From JAGFIY01 sp964499285 (GTDB lineage: Bacteria; Bacteroidota; Ignavibacteria; Ignavibacteriales; Melioribacteraceae), in NCBI GenBank assembly GCA_964499285.1, contig CAZCLA010000045.1, forward strand, positions 1 through 22,451: a stretch of DNA of 22,451 nt, given 5' to 3'. This document shows, piece after piece, positions 21,295 through 22,451 of this stretch. A program made the translations under genes and the position numbers. A model generated the notes under the pieces. The model saw only the letters and a program-made list of their open reading frames with translations, did no database searches and was not told the DNA's origin. Each line of letters begins with the position of its first letter. The first letter of the stretch is position 1.

Positions 21295-22451
21295 ATGAAA
21301 AAATTACTTACAATACTTTTGATTGTATTCGGAGTTATAACCGCACAAGAAAAAACACTTACTTTAGAAGAAAGTCTGCAGCTTGGATTGCAGAACAGTA
21401 AACAGATAAAAATTTCTCAAGCATCATTAAGAAGCAGTGAAGAAAAAATAACGGAAGTTGGTTCGCAAATGCTTCCGCGATTAAGTTTTGGTGCGTCATA
21501 TACAAGATTAAGTGATGTTAAACCTTTTGCTGTAAATGTTCCTTTTTCACCAACACCAATTACAATTCAAGAAACAATCTTAGACAACTATCAACTAAAA
21601 CTTTCTCTTCAGCAGCCGTTGTTTACAGGATTTCGATTGTCTTCATTAAAAAGTGCTGCCGAATACAACAACAAAGCGGTAGAGTTTGAACACACAAAAG
21701 AAATCAATGAAGAGGCACTTCGTATTCATCAAGCATTTTGGAATTATTACAAAGCTAAAAAAGTATTACAATTAGTTGAAGAGAACTTGAAATCATTAAA
21801 GAAACACTTAACCGATACAAAAAACTTTTTGGAAAACGGACTGGTAACGAGAAACGATTTACTGAAGCTGGAAGTTCAATATTCAAACACAGAGTTAAAA
21901 AAGATAGAAGCAAAGAATGCCGTCGAGCTTGCTAGAACAGCTTTCAACAAAACAGTCGGTTTACCGCTTAACACAAGCTCACAAGTAAGTGCAGAAGAAC
22001 CGCAATCAATTTCTATAACTACAAAATTTGATGATTTGTTAAACGAAGCAATGCAATCACGCGAAGAAATAAAATCGCTCGAATATAAAATCAAAGTCAG
22101 TGAAGAAAATATTGATGCGGCTCAAGCCGGTTGGTTTCCTTCTGTCTTTCTTTTCGGTGATTATTATTACAGCAGACCAAATCAAAGAATTTTACCACTT
22201 GAAGATCGCTTTGAAGATAGTTGGGCTGTTGGTGTTGGACTTAATTGGAATATTTTAGATTGGGGTGAAACCTCCGCAAAAACAACTCAAACCGAGCAGC
22301 AATTAATTCAAGCGGAAACAACTTATCAAATCATTAAAGAAAATATTGAGTTGGAAGTTTATAAAGATTACTTAACAGCGCTTAGCGAATTCGAAAAAGT
22401 AAACGTATCAAAAAAATCAGTCGAGCAAGCAGAAGAGAATTACAGAATTAC
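21295..22451 (+). CDS. TolC-like outer-membrane efflux protein (3' truncated)
   Basis: The frame is open from ATG 21295 to the window end (385 codons). A signal peptide (MKKLLTILLIVFGVITAQ) is followed by TLEESLQLGLQNS, the standard start of the first OEP repeat, then QMLPRLSFGASYTRL, LSLQQPLFTGFRLSSLKSA, and long helical segments. The second repeat repeats the pattern: AAQAGWFPSVFLFGDYYYS, WAVGVGLNWNILDWGE. Such proteins form the trimeric channel that completes tripartite pumps. The start lies 12 bases after the ABC ATPase stop, with AGGT seven bases upstream of the ATG, so it is co-transcribed with TetR, adaptor and ATPase. The remaining 50 or so residues, and probably the ABC-2 permease genes, lie beyond the window. 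Confidence 0.9.
   Translation, partial: MKKLLTILLIVFGVITAQEKTLTLEESLQLGLQNSKQIKISQASLRSSEEKITEVGSQMLPRLSFGASYTRLSDVKPFAVNVPFSPTPITIQETILDNYQLKLSLQQPLFTGFRLSSLKSAAEYNNKAVEFEHTKEINEEALRIHQAFWNYYKAKKVLQLVEENLKSLKKHLTDTKNFLENGLVTRNDLLKLEVQYSNTELKKIEAKNAVELARTAFNKTVGLPLNTSSQVSAEEPQSISITTKFDDLLNEAMQSREEIKSLEYKIKVSEENIDAAQAGWFPSVFLFGDYYYSRPNQRILPLEDRFEDSWAVGVGLNWNILDWGETSAKTTQTEQQLIQAETTYQIIKENIELEVYKDYLTALSEFEKVNVSKKSVEQAEENYRI

Noticed and set aside
1..22451. tRNA genes, rRNA genes and CRISPR arrays
   Set aside because: No TpsiC-loop/cloverleaf pattern, rRNA stretch or regularly spaced direct repeats were seen by eye; a dedicated scan was not possible.

Overview
The window is AT-rich bacterial DNA. 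It most likely comes from the Ignavibacteria or a related lineage of the Bacteroidota/Chlorobi superphylum. The main evidence is two secreted proteins that end in type IX secretion (T9SS) type A sorting domains with the NYPNPFNPST motif. TAnnTTTG -7 promoter elements, many TTG starts and the general gene repertoire agree with this. No rRNA, tRNA or CRISPR array was recognised. The sequence is from a draft assembly: a 100-N gap lies in an ABC transporter gene.

Layout. 1-3880: the 3' end of a T9SS-exported protein, a DUF1761-type membrane protein divergent from a TetR regulator, and a secreted Asp-box beta-propeller with a T9SS tail. 3893-8545 (minus strand): a probable operon of nucleoside deaminase, asparagine-synthase-like amidotransferase without the glutaminase cysteine, VOC protein, four-helix membrane protein and ATP-grasp ligase, preceded by a periplasmic beta-carbonic anhydrase with its own promoter. 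8725-10815: a CDF zinc exporter, convergent with an esterase-sufE pair. 10984-14510: uvrB and a dGTPase-like HD phosphohydrolase, separated by a 220-base spacer with three nested or serial hairpins and a strong terminator. 14532-17192 (minus strand): a GroES-like protein, an M3/M2-type metallopeptidase and a rhomboid protease. 17538-22451: a SAM methyltransferase, then a TetR-controlled tripartite efflux operon (TetR, lipoprotein membrane fusion protein, ABC ATPase, TolC-like outer-membrane factor) that runs off the window.

The most unusual locus is inside the efflux operon. A four-helix-bundle gene of the 23S-rRNA-intervening-sequence family sits between the membrane fusion protein and the ABC ATPase. 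It is bounded by imperfect 29-base inverted repeats built of 7-base units (AAGTTnn on the left, AACYTnn on the right). The left repeat contains the stop codon of the upstream gene and the right repeat supplies the only plausible start codons (TTG) of the downstream one. This looks like a compact mobile element that landed in a working operon. Just upstream, the TetR promoter (TTGACA-N17-TATATT) is wrapped by two tandem 29-base operator-like units.

The 100-N gap is probably false: the same 55 bases occur on both sides, and removing one copy plus the Ns (155 bases) joins the two ABC reading frames exactly.
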